A stretch of DNA of 64,000 nt from Sitta carolinensis (taxonomy: Eukaryota; Chordata; Aves; Passeriformes; Sittidae), in NCBI GenBank assembly GCA_032173965.1, contig JAVUNC010000004.1, forward strand, positions 2,556,501 to 2,620,500, in the 5' to 3' direction. Numbering within the stretch: the first letter of the stretch is position 1; each line of letters opens with the position of its first letter. Made by a program: the position numbers and the translations under genes. This document shows positions 1 through 10,715 of this stretch, piece after piece. The notes beneath the pieces are model-generated. The model was not told the origin of the DNA. It saw nothing but the letters and a program-made list of their open reading frames with translations, and ran no database searches.

Positions 1-1274
1 AGGAAAATGAGGAACAATCCATGCTTGAGAGGTTGGGACAGATCAAGATGAATGACCTCATTCCTTCCATGACTGCACAGATGCCATAAGTGAGGATTAA
101 GGGCAACAGATTTGAGACCATCCATGGTGTCGGGCATGGTGGGAGAGGCCACGCTGACTTGTGAACTTGGATCTGTCACTTGGATGAGGGTGGGAAATCC
201 TTTCATGTGGGTTTTTTTTGCCCACTCCAAGTTCTCTGGGTGGTGGCACCCCCGCTGCTGCCCCTGGAGAAAGGACAGCCTGGCAGGGCTGGCAGCTGCT
301 GCTGCCTTGATCGCAGCGAGCGCCTGGACCGAGCGCCCTCAGTCCTTCCAAAATCCCTCCCTGGCCTCCCCCAGAGATGGACACAAGGAGGCAGCCAAAG
401 GGAAGCAGTTGTTCTCCAAAGGAAGGAGTCAAGGAGTGTTGCTAATGCTGGGATTCCTAGAGCAACACGTCCTGGGGCAGCTGCTGTGCCAGCAGAGGCA
501 CCGAGCCACATGAGGCTCCTCCAAATGCTCCGTTGGCTTCGAAGAAACAAAAAGGCAGGGGACAGGGCAGAGACCTCAGTGGAAGAAGGGAGGTGTTTTG
601 GGGGACCCCATCACTTCTTTTACTCTCTGTAACAGCCTATAAATGAACGATTTGGAGGTTTCATAATGCTCTTAATTAGGACAAACTTAAAAAGGACCGC
701 TTGGCATCCTCGGTGGTGGGAGCCATGTGCTACCTGCAGCAGGCCAAGTCCAAAATGAAACTGATTTTTCTCTCTTACCTACATTCTGCATTCAGGCAGC
801 TGCTCCTAACAGGTGCTCGCTCTCTTCCTAGCAGATGGTGACAAAAAAATGGGTTTGTTGGCAGGTTCTGCCACAGAGCAGCCTTCTTATCACACATATT
901 GATGTGTATACAAACACACCCGTGTTATCAGGTGCTGGGTTTCAAAAGGAGTTCTCCTTCTGAGAGAAGGTCACTCACGTGGGGGGTTTAATCAGGATGG
1001 TCTGTGCCTGTCTCTTTTGTTCCCTGGGTCTAAAGGCATCTGGGGACTTTGCTGCCATGTCACAACCCCACAATATTTGGCCATTAGTTCAGATCTCCTG
1101 CTGTATCTGATGGTGTTTTCAGAGGAACAGCTGATGTCAGGCTTTGTCCCTTCATATTTATCATAAATCCTTAATTGCCTAAATAGCAATTAACTCCAAA
1201 ACAGGCAGGTTTTAGGTGGGGAATACCCTGATGTTTTTCTCCTTGCTCTTGGTTGTGTTAATACAACAGAAATG
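1..1274. other. Probable MSRA last intron, non-repetitive part
   Basis: No exon or recognisable repeat is seen here. Open frames on both strands around 100-630 overlap each other and show no protein-family features. The stretch lies upstream of the MSRA terminal exon on the same strand, so it is inferred to be intronic. Confidence 0.5.
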
Positions 1275-1335
1275 CAGAATTCAGAGAATTGTAGGATGTG
1301 TTGGAAGAGATCTTAAAGATCATCTCATTTCAAGG
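1275..1335 (-). repeat. CR1 3'-end fragment (short, diverged)
   Basis: A tail-like motif is followed by a TTGGAAGAGATCTTAAAGAT block, which is the reverse complement of the CR1 3' end. Only about 60 bp survive and they are diverged. Confidence 0.6.
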
Positions 1336-2340
1336 ATCTCCCTCTTTAAATAAAACAACCAGTTGAAAAGGTACAGTGGGATAGAGACACGGCAATGCCT
1401 TTAAACAAAGAAATCCAAGTGCAGGGTTTTATCCTGGGAAATGCACCAGGGCTCTGAGTGCTGAAGTGTTTGAAGCTGCAGGGAAAGCACCCGCAGAGGA
1501 TTTGTGCTGTATCCATCACCCAAAAAGAGGCAGCTGTCAAACAAATCCCTTCGGTTCTTGACTCTGCTTCCACCTCCAAATTCTGCCTGGAGAGGGCTGT
1601 GAATTTGTCAAAATGGTGCCAAGCAATGCCAGGTTTGGGGAACTGGGGAACTTTTCCTCCTTCTATTCCTTGTGCAGGGAGCACCAGGCAGAGCCATCCT
1701 CGCTCTGCTTTGCTGCTCATTTCAAAGGAGCAGCCTGAGCCAAGAGAGCCAGATGAGGGTGACATCTGGCCACGGAGCCTCTGCCAACTCACTGCTGTTG
1801 TGTAGCTGGCAGGAAGATGATGTGCTGCAAATGCCAGGTTCTCTCTGAAATGTAAAGTGCATTCCCTGCATTTTCTTTGCTTCCTCTCCAGCCTCAATCA
1901 GCTCGGTGTTTTGTTTTACTAATGGCCAAATTCAAATCTCCTTTCCAGATGCATAAATCCATTCTAGTGGCGGTGGGTGGTTTATACGACGAGTGAATTT
2001 GACCCTGGAGTCCAAAAGGGTCTTGTATTTTCTAAGCTTCCTGACAAATTAACTTGTTGGCTGTAAGTCTCGTTCAAATCTCAGCCCCTCTGGGGTCTGT
2101 TTGTTCTGAGGATCACTAATCATATATATCAGATTTTTTTGTACCTAAACTCTTCCAGGAGGGAGCAGGCAGAGCTTGGGGCAGGTGGAAAAGCTAAAGA
2201 AGCTCTGGAGGTTTCCTTCACTGATATTTTTCTGGAAGCCTAAGGTGCACCCCTTTAATAAAAAATATTTCTAGAGCCGATCAAGAAGCTTGAGAAAGAA
2301 ATCTGCTGCTTGTGAGAGGTAGGGACAGTAAAAAGAAAGT
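1336..2340. other. Intronic sequence, nothing recognised
   Basis: Overlapping open frames of 115 and 183 codons on opposite strands between 1346 and 1897 have no family features, initiation context or splice pattern that I can support. No repeat is recognised. Confidence 0.4.
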
Positions 2341-2408
2341 TTTGGGGTTGGAACTAGATATGCTTTAAGACCCTTTCTAACCCAAACCATTCTGTGATTC
2401 TGTGATTG
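2341..2408 (+). repeat. CR1 3'-end fragment
   Basis: This contains the terminal CR1 block (GGTTGGAACTAGAT, then CTTTAAGACCC, then CCCAAACCATTCTGTGATTC) ending in two tail octamers. It is severely 5' truncated. Confidence 0.8.
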
Positions 2409-2649
2409 CAGGTGCCCTGTACACACAGTTACTCCCTGTTGTGTCCAGGAGTAGGGATGGTGTGGGAAGGAGCTGAAGCTGTAGGATTTACCCTGTTTCC
2501 TTATGAAGCACTTTTATTTTCACCCTTGTTGCTGAACTCTCAGCACTTTTGGCAGCTGTGAAACTGGTGCTGGGTTTGCAGCTGATGTTCCACCCAAGTG
2601 CATCTTTTCCTCCTACTCTGGTAAAAGGGCATTGTATTAAATCATTGAC

Positions 2650-2780
2650 ATGCTGGGAGAGCTGGAGATATCCAGCCTGGACAAGAGAAGGATCCAGGGA
2701 GATCTAGAGCCCCTTCCAGAGCCTAAAGGAGAGAGGGAGAGGGACTTGAGACAAGGGATGGAGGGATAGGACAAAGGGAA
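2650..2780 (+). repeat. CR1 internal fragment, 3' end missing
   Basis: It matches the CR1 segment that precedes the 3' terminal block (GGAGAGCTGGAGA...CCAGCCTGGACAAGAGAAGG...GGACAAAGGGAA). It stops before the gggatatt/cccagag portion, so it is truncated at both ends. Confidence 0.75.
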
Positions 2781-2957
2781 GTCATTACAATTTTATTTTT
2801 ATGTTCATCAGAAGTTACCCTCTATCTACATCATAGCTGAATGGCTGAAAATGTTTTGAATCAAAATCAAGTTTTGTCAGGCTTGTCAAATAAGGGGGGA
2901 CTTCTGCATTGACAGATATATACAGATACCATAACTAACTTGAAGCCAAATTGATTG

Positions 2958-3392
2958 GAGGCATGGAGCATCTCTCCTGTGAGGAAAGGCTGGGAGAATT
3001 GGGATTGTTCAGCCTGGAAAAGAGAAGATTTGGGGTGACCTAATTGTGGCTTTACGGTACCTGAAGGGAGGCTGGAAGAAGGATGGAGAGGGACTTTGTA
3101 ACAGGTTCTGGAGGGACAGGACATGGGGAATGACTTCCTACTTCCAGAGGGCAGGGTCAGATGGGATATTGGGAAGGAATTCTTGGCTATGGGGGTGGTG
3201 AGGCCCTGGCACAGGGTGCCCAGAGAAGCTGTGGCTGGCACTACATCCCTCTAAGTGTCCAAGGTCAGGTTGAACGGGGCTTGGATCAACCTGGGATAGT
3301 GGAAGGAGTCCCTGCCCATGGCAGGGGGTGGGACTGGATGTGATTTAAGGTCCCTTCCAACTCCAAACCATTCCATGATTCCATGATCCTCT
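2958..3392 (+). repeat. CR1 fragment, about 435 bp with intact 3' end
   Basis: The order is as in other copies here: GCATGGAGCATCTCTCCTGT, TTCAGCCTGGAAAAGAGAAG, GGACAGGACATGGGGAATGA, TGCCCAGAGAAGCTGTGGCT, CAACCTGGGATAGTGG, AAGGTCCCTTCCAACTCC, then two ATTCCATG octamers. Any open frame inside it is a product of the repeat. Confidence 0.95.
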
Positions 3393-3396
3393 GGAT

Positions 3397-4824
3397 CAAG
3401 TTCAATGCTATGTAACTGCTCAACAGGAAATACCATTGTGAATATCGAACTGAGTCTGGGTATCTTTAGATTCCGTCCTTACCAATTATCCTAGGCACCC
3501 TCCTGGAAAACAATCAGTTAACTCATGAAATTATCAAGGCCATATTCTTTATTGTCTGCCAGAAAAGAAATTGCTTGATAATATCCCAGTTCTTGAGAGC
3601 AAAACTTATTTTCCCTGGAAAGATAAGGAACAGCTAATTCAGGTTTTGCAGAGCACGTGCACCGTTATCGTTAGGAAGGAGCTTAACCAACCTGAAAGCA
3701 AATGCTAAATGATCCAGATCTTGGTCTTATTAAGCTTGTGTGTGTTTTTTCTACCACTTAAAAGCCTGAGGATCTGGCTAAATGAGATTTTGTGGAAGGC
3801 AAAGCTTTCAAGTTTGCCTCCCTCTCTTTCCGAAGCGCGGAGGCGATGCCTCTGTTTACGTGGAGCTCCAACGGAGCGAGCGCATCCCTGCTGCAGCCTT
3901 CCATGGAACATCCTTTGTTTATTCACACTGTGCCACTTCTAAACTTCAGATGTAAACAACAAAGACTTCTTTGTGTTTCACACTATCTCATACTCACTAC
4001 CTTCTGAAGTCCAAAGCCAAAACACTGTGGAATTTTACCCTCCTCGCACTTTCTCCTGCTTGTTGGATGGGTTCTTCCAGCCTTTTCTATTTATAGTGGT
4101 TGGAAAACTACTGATCTTCTGATTAAAACATGCTCCGTTCATTTTCTCTTGACTTTTCAGTCCTTGGAATGGGCTAAAATTGTATTGCCTGGTAGCCATT
4201 TCAAATATAATTTTAGTAGTAATTATGCATATATTCGATAACAGAAACAATTTGTCATCCTGAAGGATCCAAATTGTTTTAAAGTATTCAGCCTCTCTCT
4301 GATTTGCTACGTAGATTAAAAATCCAGCAAATATTCCTCTGAAATCAGCTGGACAGAAAGGTCAGAAAGAACAAGGCTGGAAATGCAGCAGCTGCCTGAC
4401 AACACACACTGGGGGGGCAGAAGAATTTGGGTTTTGTTTTAAACCAGAGTGGGATTTTTAGCTGGAAATTTCACAGAGCTGCAGCTGTGCTGATCCTTGA
4501 AATCCAGCACTGGGATGTGCCCCCTGTTTTATACCCCTGGGGCAAGGACCTCGATTTTCTGTTTCATTTGATGTGCAGTGTTGTGGTGTTTGGATCAGTC
4601 TCATGCTGGATCCACCTCCTCTCTGTTTGTTTGGAGAGGGCAGCCATAGGGAATGTAAGGTATTTGGAGAAGGCATCTACATGAGGAAAAAAAGGGACAA
4701 TATCCAAAAAAACCCAGAAAAACATGGTGTTGATTTTTCCCTTTGCCAGGACAATCCGTTTTCATCCCTTAGGCTGCATTAGAGCACAAACAGTATCTGA
4801 TGGGCCATCTAAAAGTGGTGGCCT
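3397..4824. other. Unique intronic stretch with a small CpG cluster
   Basis: No exon is supported. Around 3827-3895 several CpG dinucleotides cluster (CCGAAGCGCGGAGGCGATG and nearby) in otherwise CpG-poor DNA; this may be a small regulatory patch. The rest is AT-rich and unremarkable. Confidence 0.4.
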
Positions 4825-4903
4825 TGACTGTGCTGGGGATGGTTGGACTTTATGGTCTTAGAAGGCTTTTCCAGTGAAAAAGATTCTGTGATTTTATGAT
4901 TCT
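4825..4903 (+). repeat. CR1 3'-end fragment of a diverged subfamily
   Basis: It reads CTGTGCTGGGGATGGTTGGACT, then TCTTAGAAGGCTTTTCCAGTG, then GATTCTGTGATTTTATGATTC. This ending (rather than CCCTTCCAACCC) suggests an older CR1 subfamily. Confidence 0.75.
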
Positions 4904-4904
4904 C

Positions 4905-7288
4905 TTTTGCTGGAACACTCAGTGTGTAACATACATAGCTTTGCTGCAAATTGTTGTGAGTATTAGACCCATGTTGGTTCCTTCTGAGCTATTTCCTTAT
5001 ATAAGAAACCACCAATAAGAACTGAAAATAGAGGTGACAGCATCATTGGCAGGTGAGGCCCGTGGTGGATGTTCAGGGTGAGTTGTTCTCCTCTCCAGAT
5101 GGTGGTCAGCAAAACACAAACCACCTCCCAGCTTTCTGGGGGGATGAAATGGTTTAGGGTTATAAACCAATGGTCATGGGAGGCTGAAGAGAAAATCACA
5201 GTGTGTTATTAGGGGCAAAATAAGAGGCAGGGATGACAGGTTTCCCAACAATATCCAGTGCAAGGACATTTAAGGTATTCAAATTTTATGATTCTAACGG
5301 TAAATATTTGTGCATGGTCTCTTTTCTGGAAGTTTTTCCCTCCAATCACAGCAGAAATAATTTCTGGATTTTTCAGGATGAGTTTAGGTAAAGATAAATT
5401 GTTTCTCTGGTAAAGTCAAATGTGTTCCTGAAAAACTGTCATGCTTACATATCATGGAAGAAATACTTGATGTAAATCCTGTGAGAAAAATAAAATGCTG
5501 GCAGTGTAACAGCAGAGCTGACCTGAGCCCTCTGGGTTTGATATGGCAAATGAACGCTTTTACTTCTTCATTACTGCTCCCCTGAATAAAAAATAATTGC
5601 AGAGCCTTACATTCATTGCCAAGGGCTCTTACCCAAGGGAGCACCACAAGCTGCTCTGCACTTGGAACAAAATGTGATCCAGAGATAACTGAGCTGATGG
5701 AGGTGGGAAAGTCTTGTCAACACAGTATTTACATGTGGAGGGTTTTATTCTGTCCACAGGCAGCTGGAGCTGCCTGATCTTAGAGTATTTTTGGACCTGA
5801 GTCAGCTTCTCAGAGTTGTCTAGGGCCAAACCACTTGTGGTCTCCAGTGTGGAAGGTCCTGCTCTGAGCTTTGTTGCTCTCTGTGTGGGTCGTTTCCCCC
5901 ATCCCAGCTTGGCCCTGGCCATTGTTGTTTCATGAATATGAGAGTAATGGATGAGTGCTTTAGGGGAGGAGACTCTGCTGTCTCCAGCCACGGAGGAGAT
6001 TTGAGCTTTAGATCACTGGAAGTCAGGATAGGCACGAGTTTTCTTAGGCATCATCAATTATCCATGCAGGATGTGCAGTAAGAGGCTGTTTGGCTGCGTT
6101 AAAATTGGCCAGACAAACAGAATTTCCATCTCTCTCAATGGCTCCTTCAACACCTAATTAGCTCCCAGATGCTACAGGAGCAAGATGTCTTTTATCTTTG
6201 CTAATGTTATCTCCCTCTACCTCCTAAATGCCCGCCCGTGCCATTCCCCACTTTCATCTCTCTTCTCTCAGGAGAAAACAGGATGGGTGTTCAGGAAGCT
6301 CCACGCTGAAGGTCAAGCTTGTAAAGACTCTGGGTCAAGCTGATCCTGTTAAACCAGGCAGTATCTGGAATGAAAAAGCTTTGAATCCAGAATTAGATGG
6401 ATATGATGGAGAGCAGGATACAACTTCCTTCCTATGCACGTTCACAGGATCAGCGTCCAACAGGAAGAAACAGAATTGCAGATTTCATTTCACTGTCAGT
6501 TGCATTTAAGATGATTTAGGACAAATTCAAAGCTCCTCTTTTCCCGTTGTGGGAGAAGGTACCACAAAATCTGGCTGGGTAAATGTGATATTTCAGCTGG
6601 CAGAGTTCACTGCTGTGGGCAGCACTCAGGTTTTACACTCAGTGGTAAAATAGGAGGAAATATCAGCCTAACTGCTCTCCTGGTCCTTCCTAGACCCTCT
6701 GAGCACAAGCACTTGGGGCTGTGTTAATACCAGGCTATCATCCAACTGTGATTTACCTTGGCAGGACTGACAGATATCCAAGGCCAGCAATTCCTTCCCC
6801 TCTGGCAGGGAGGAGTGACCAAACAACCTGCTCCAAGCTAAGTGGTTAAGAGAGAAACATTTCAGGGAGAGCAGATCTTCAAAGAGAGGGAACACGCTTT
6901 GTACACACACCCAGCTTTCCCTAAGGCTCCTGGAGTCTGCCAGGATCAGTTTACTCCATTCCGGTGACGTGTTCCATTGTGTGGGAGATTTGTCAACAGG
7001 GAAATGCTGGGACAAAGTCAGTGTTGCAGTTTTATGGATGAAAATCAGGATTCTTCAGCTTAGATTTTGTACCATCTTTTTTTCTATCCAATTTCCTTCC
7101 TACCTGCATTTTCTCTGTGCTGCACTAGGAGGATACATTCCTAGGAAAAATTCCTGCATGTTCCTGCAGCAGCACTTCTCTTTGGCCTGGGAATGGGTGA
7201 TCCCTGTAGGATGGATCCTGGGCTGCATCTAAAGCTGTGTGACAAGCAGCTCAAGGGAGCTGAGTGTGGTGTACCCCACCTGAGCTCT
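4905..7288. other. Unique intronic stretch, nothing recognised
   Basis: Several 70-120-codon frames occur on both strands, but none shows family motifs or a supported exon structure. No repeat is recognised in these 2.4 kb. Confidence 0.4.
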
Positions 7289-7289
7289 G

Positions 7290-7782
7290 TGTCCAACTCT
7301 GGGGATCCCTACAGCAGAGGGATGTGGAGCTGCTGGAGTGAGTCCAGAGGAGGCCATGGAGCTGCTCCAAGAGCTGGAGCCCCTCTGCTCTGGAGCCAGG
7401 CTGGGAGAGCTGGGGGTGCTCACCTGGAGAAGAGAAGGCTCCAGGGAGAGCTCAGAGCCCCTTGCAGAGCCTAAAGGGGCTCCAGGAGAGCTGGAGAGGG
7501 ACTGGGGACAAGGCATGGAGGGACAGGACACAGGGAATGGCTTCCCACTGCCAGAGGGCAGGGTTGGATGGGATATTGGGAAGGAATTGTTCCCTGTGAG
7601 GGTGGGGAGGCCCTGGCCCAGGGTGCCCAGAGAATCTGTGGCTGCCCCTGGATCCCTGGCAGTGTCCAAGGCCAGGCTGGACGGGGCTTGGATCAACCTG
7701 GGACAATGGGAGGTGTCCCTGACCATGGTCTGGATGGCCTTTAGGTCTCTCCCAACCCAAACCACTCCATGATTCTATGACA
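7290..7782 (+). repeat. CR1 fragment, young subfamily, about 490 bp
   Basis: The fragment runs from the GGATGTGGAGCTGCTGGAGT region through the 3' terminal block to ACTCCATGATTCTATGAC. Its stretch 7446-7565 is identical to 17530-17649 in another copy, so this subfamily was active recently or the copies have exchanged sequence. Confidence 0.95.
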
Positions 7783-7785
7783 TTT

Positions 7786-10055
7786 TTCTTCAAGTTTAGT
7801 CCCACAGCAGCTGCCTTTCTCTCCAAGTGCAGTCTGTGGATTTCACCATTTCTGCCCTTAGATCCATATGCCAATTCTGTGGAAGATGAAAAATTTATAC
7901 CCCCATGATTCCATCATTCCCAGTCTTGATCTTGCCCAGTTTGCCAGAGGCACTCTGCAAAGAGAGTTCTGAGACCAGACAGCTTCCCTGCAAGTGTATT
8001 AATAATGCTCAGGAATTACACAGCTCTCCAAACCCTGTGTGAGCATTAGCTAATTATGCAGCACTCCACGGCCCTGTGAAAAGCATTTGCTAATCAATTC
8101 CTGCAACACCTATCAAATGCATCAGTACCATGGAATCCACTGGGCAGAGGCAGCTGGAACAGGGGAGTGTGGATATCTGCTCCCAGAACATGTGGTAGCT
8201 GGGCTTGGACTTCAGCACTCGCCAGCCACTGCTCCCACACTTCCCTTGGCAGGGTCCTTCTTCCTGTCAGAAACACATGATTTCCAAAAGCAGGTCACCT
8301 ACAGGCTGGGAGTGCAGATTTTACCAGATAATCAGGATTTCAGCCCATTCCAGTGCTTGTAGAGGTTGCTGGCATCCATTAATTTGGAAAAGCCAACATC
8401 AGTAAGTGACATAGAGGAGACTGGACCCAGAGTGACAAACTGTTCCAACCAACTGAAGGCAGCACAAAGGAAACAATTTCAGATCATATATCATCGATGA
8501 CACAGCAGAGTGGGCTGAACTGCCAGAAAGGAGAGGGAAGGGAAGGAGAAAATAAATGAAGGAGAAAATAAAACATTGGTAACTGCTCATTCCTCTGGAC
8601 CAAATTTGTTCCTCTGGATCGAGCGAGCCTGTAGGGCTGAATTTCTGCTCCCAAAACCTGCCAGCAATTAATCCACAAACCTGGCAAAGTCAGTTAAATT
8701 GTTTTCCAATTAAAATTATCACAGGAATCAAGTGTCTGGGATGCCCACAGCCTCCCATCCTAGAGAATTCACAGAACTAATTCCTGCAGGTCTTCCCCTC
8801 CAGAGTGCAGCTCCATTAATTCTTAGAACTTTTGGAAAAAAAGAGCTGAATTTCAGGATTGCTGCTGCTGGTGTGAAATTTGGAGTAGACACTGCAATGA
8901 GGGGAGAGCCCAGCAGGTTTTATGTGCTGAAATTGTTGTTGGAGTTTGACGTCAGGAGTGGTGGTACAGAAGCTGTCACACGTGTCAGGATGCTCTGTGG
9001 TGTTTCCAACATCAGTGATTTTTCAAGGAGGTTTTAGAAATGCAGCAGCTTCGTGCAACTCACTGGGACACGATACAAAGTAGATGGATGTTGGTATAAG
9101 CTGGTTTATAAAGTGTCTATTGAATCAAACACAGGATGATGCCATTTTTATTAAAAGCCACAAAATGCTTGAAGCCAATTAATGCTCCCCTGCTTTACTA
9201 ATGCCTCTGCTTGGTAAATTAAATGGCTTCATTTAGCAAAACCAATTTTAAAGCCTTTTTGTCAAATTTATAATGACTTTAGCATGAGGAGACTCATGTC
9301 TTGCACACATAATACAGAATTTTTTGCAAGAGAACAGGTGTGTAACGAGGAACCACATGTGGAATAAGAGGAAAGTTGCTCTTCTGAGTGAAGAACTGGT
9401 TACAAGTAGGAAATAAAAGGCACAAATAACTGTGCAGTTTCTGCAGTGAAGAGAGATTAACCTGTCTTAGGAAGCTGTGCATTTCAATATCCTCACAAAA
9501 GGGCTGAAAAGAAGGGAGACAGGCGATGGTGACGCACCAAAACCTGCTGAGGGTTTGGAGTTATTCCAGGTGAGCCAAAGTAGACACGGCTACAAAAAAG
9601 TTGCAGAAGAATCTGACAATGCCACGGAAAATAGCTGCTGAAATTCCATGTCAATAAAAGTCAAGTGCAGGCACAATGAGAGGGTTTAAATTAGCCCGAG
9701 AAAGAGGTTCTGGCGTCATTGCAGATGGTGCTTTGGAAGCATCTGCTCCGTGCTCGGCAGAGGTCAGGAAGGCAAGTGGAATGCAAAGAATTGCTGGGAA
9801 AGAGATGGGGAATGAAAGAGGAAATGTAAGTCCAGGGCTGAATAAATCCGTGGGGCTCTTGAGCACGGTGGAATTCCAGTCACCCCGGTGACTGCAGCGG
9901 GGAAGGAGCGCTGGGAGAGATGCGGGGAAGGGTGAGAAGGCTGCCCTGGGTTATGAACTGGGAGTGAAAGGCTGTGGGTCTGGCTGAAGGCATGAATGGG
10001 CAGGATTCAAGTGTAAAATCCAGATCTCTATGGAGAGAGGGGAGAGGGAATTATA
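7786..10055. other. Unique intronic stretch, AT-rich near 9.1-9.3 kb
   Basis: No exon or repeat is recognised. The segment 9100-9285 is AT-rich with several TAAT/ATTA cores (for example CCAATTAATGCTCC and AAATTAAATGGC) and could be a conserved non-coding element. That is inference only. Confidence 0.35.
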
Positions 10056-10057
10056 TT

Positions 10058-10492
10058 AGGAGGCCACCAAGATGATGAGAGGGATGGAGCACCTCTGCTG
10101 TGAGAATTGGGTTGTTCAGCCTGGGGAAGAGAAGGATTTGGGGGTGACTTTTGGGCCTTCCAGTGCCTGAAGAAACCCACAGGAACTGTGGAGAGGGACT
10201 ATTTACAAGGGCCTGGAGTGGCAGGACAAGGGGGAATGGCTTCAAACTGAAAGAAAATAGGTTTGGATTGGATGTTAGGAAGAAATTCTTCCCTGTGAGG
10301 GTGATGAGGCTCTGGCACAGGGTGCCCAGAGAAGCTGTGGCTGCCCCTGGATCCCTGGAAGTGCCCAAGGCCGGGTTAGACAGAGCTTGGAGCAACCTGG
10401 GATAGTGGGAGGTGTCCCTGCAAATGGCAGGAGGGGGGAAACTGGATGATCTTTAAGGTCCCTTCCAACCCAAAACTCTTTGGGATTCTGAG
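10058..10492 (+). repeat. CR1 fragment, about 435 bp
   Basis: It carries the CR1 order GGGATGGAGCACCTCTGCTG, TTCAGCCTGGGGAAGAGAAG, GGGGGAATGGCTTCAAACTG, TGCCCAGAGAAGCTGTGGCT, GATCTTTAAGGTCCCTTCCA. The ending is weakened to TTTGGGATTCTGAGATC. Confidence 0.95.
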
Positions 10493-10649
10493 ATCCAGTC
10501 TTTTGTGACAGAGGATATGATAACAACTCTGCTCATTAATGGTCATTTTAAACAGGAAATAAACTTTCACAGTCTGTAAAGAATTAGGTGAATCACCAAA
10601 CACATTCTGAAAGTACAGATTAGCTGAAAAACTTGTAGTGCTGAGGTTC

Positions 10650-10714
10650 CCAGTGCTGACCTTGACCCCTTCACGATCCTGGGGGTCTTTTCCAACCTGA
10701 ATCAATTCTGTGAT
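10650..10714 (+). repeat. CR1 3'-end fragment, diverged
   Basis: GACCTTGACCCCTTCACGATCCT and TCTTTTCCAACCTGAATCAA followed by TTCTGTGATTTC match the TTTTCCAACCT-type CR1 3' end. Confidence 0.7.
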
Positions 10715-10715
10715 T

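Noticed and set aside
7229..7874. 140-178-codon frames with Gly/Pro/Ser-rich products
   Set aside because: They lie in CR1 and recur in other CR1 copies (17353, 30475, 46505), so they are repeat sequence, not genes.
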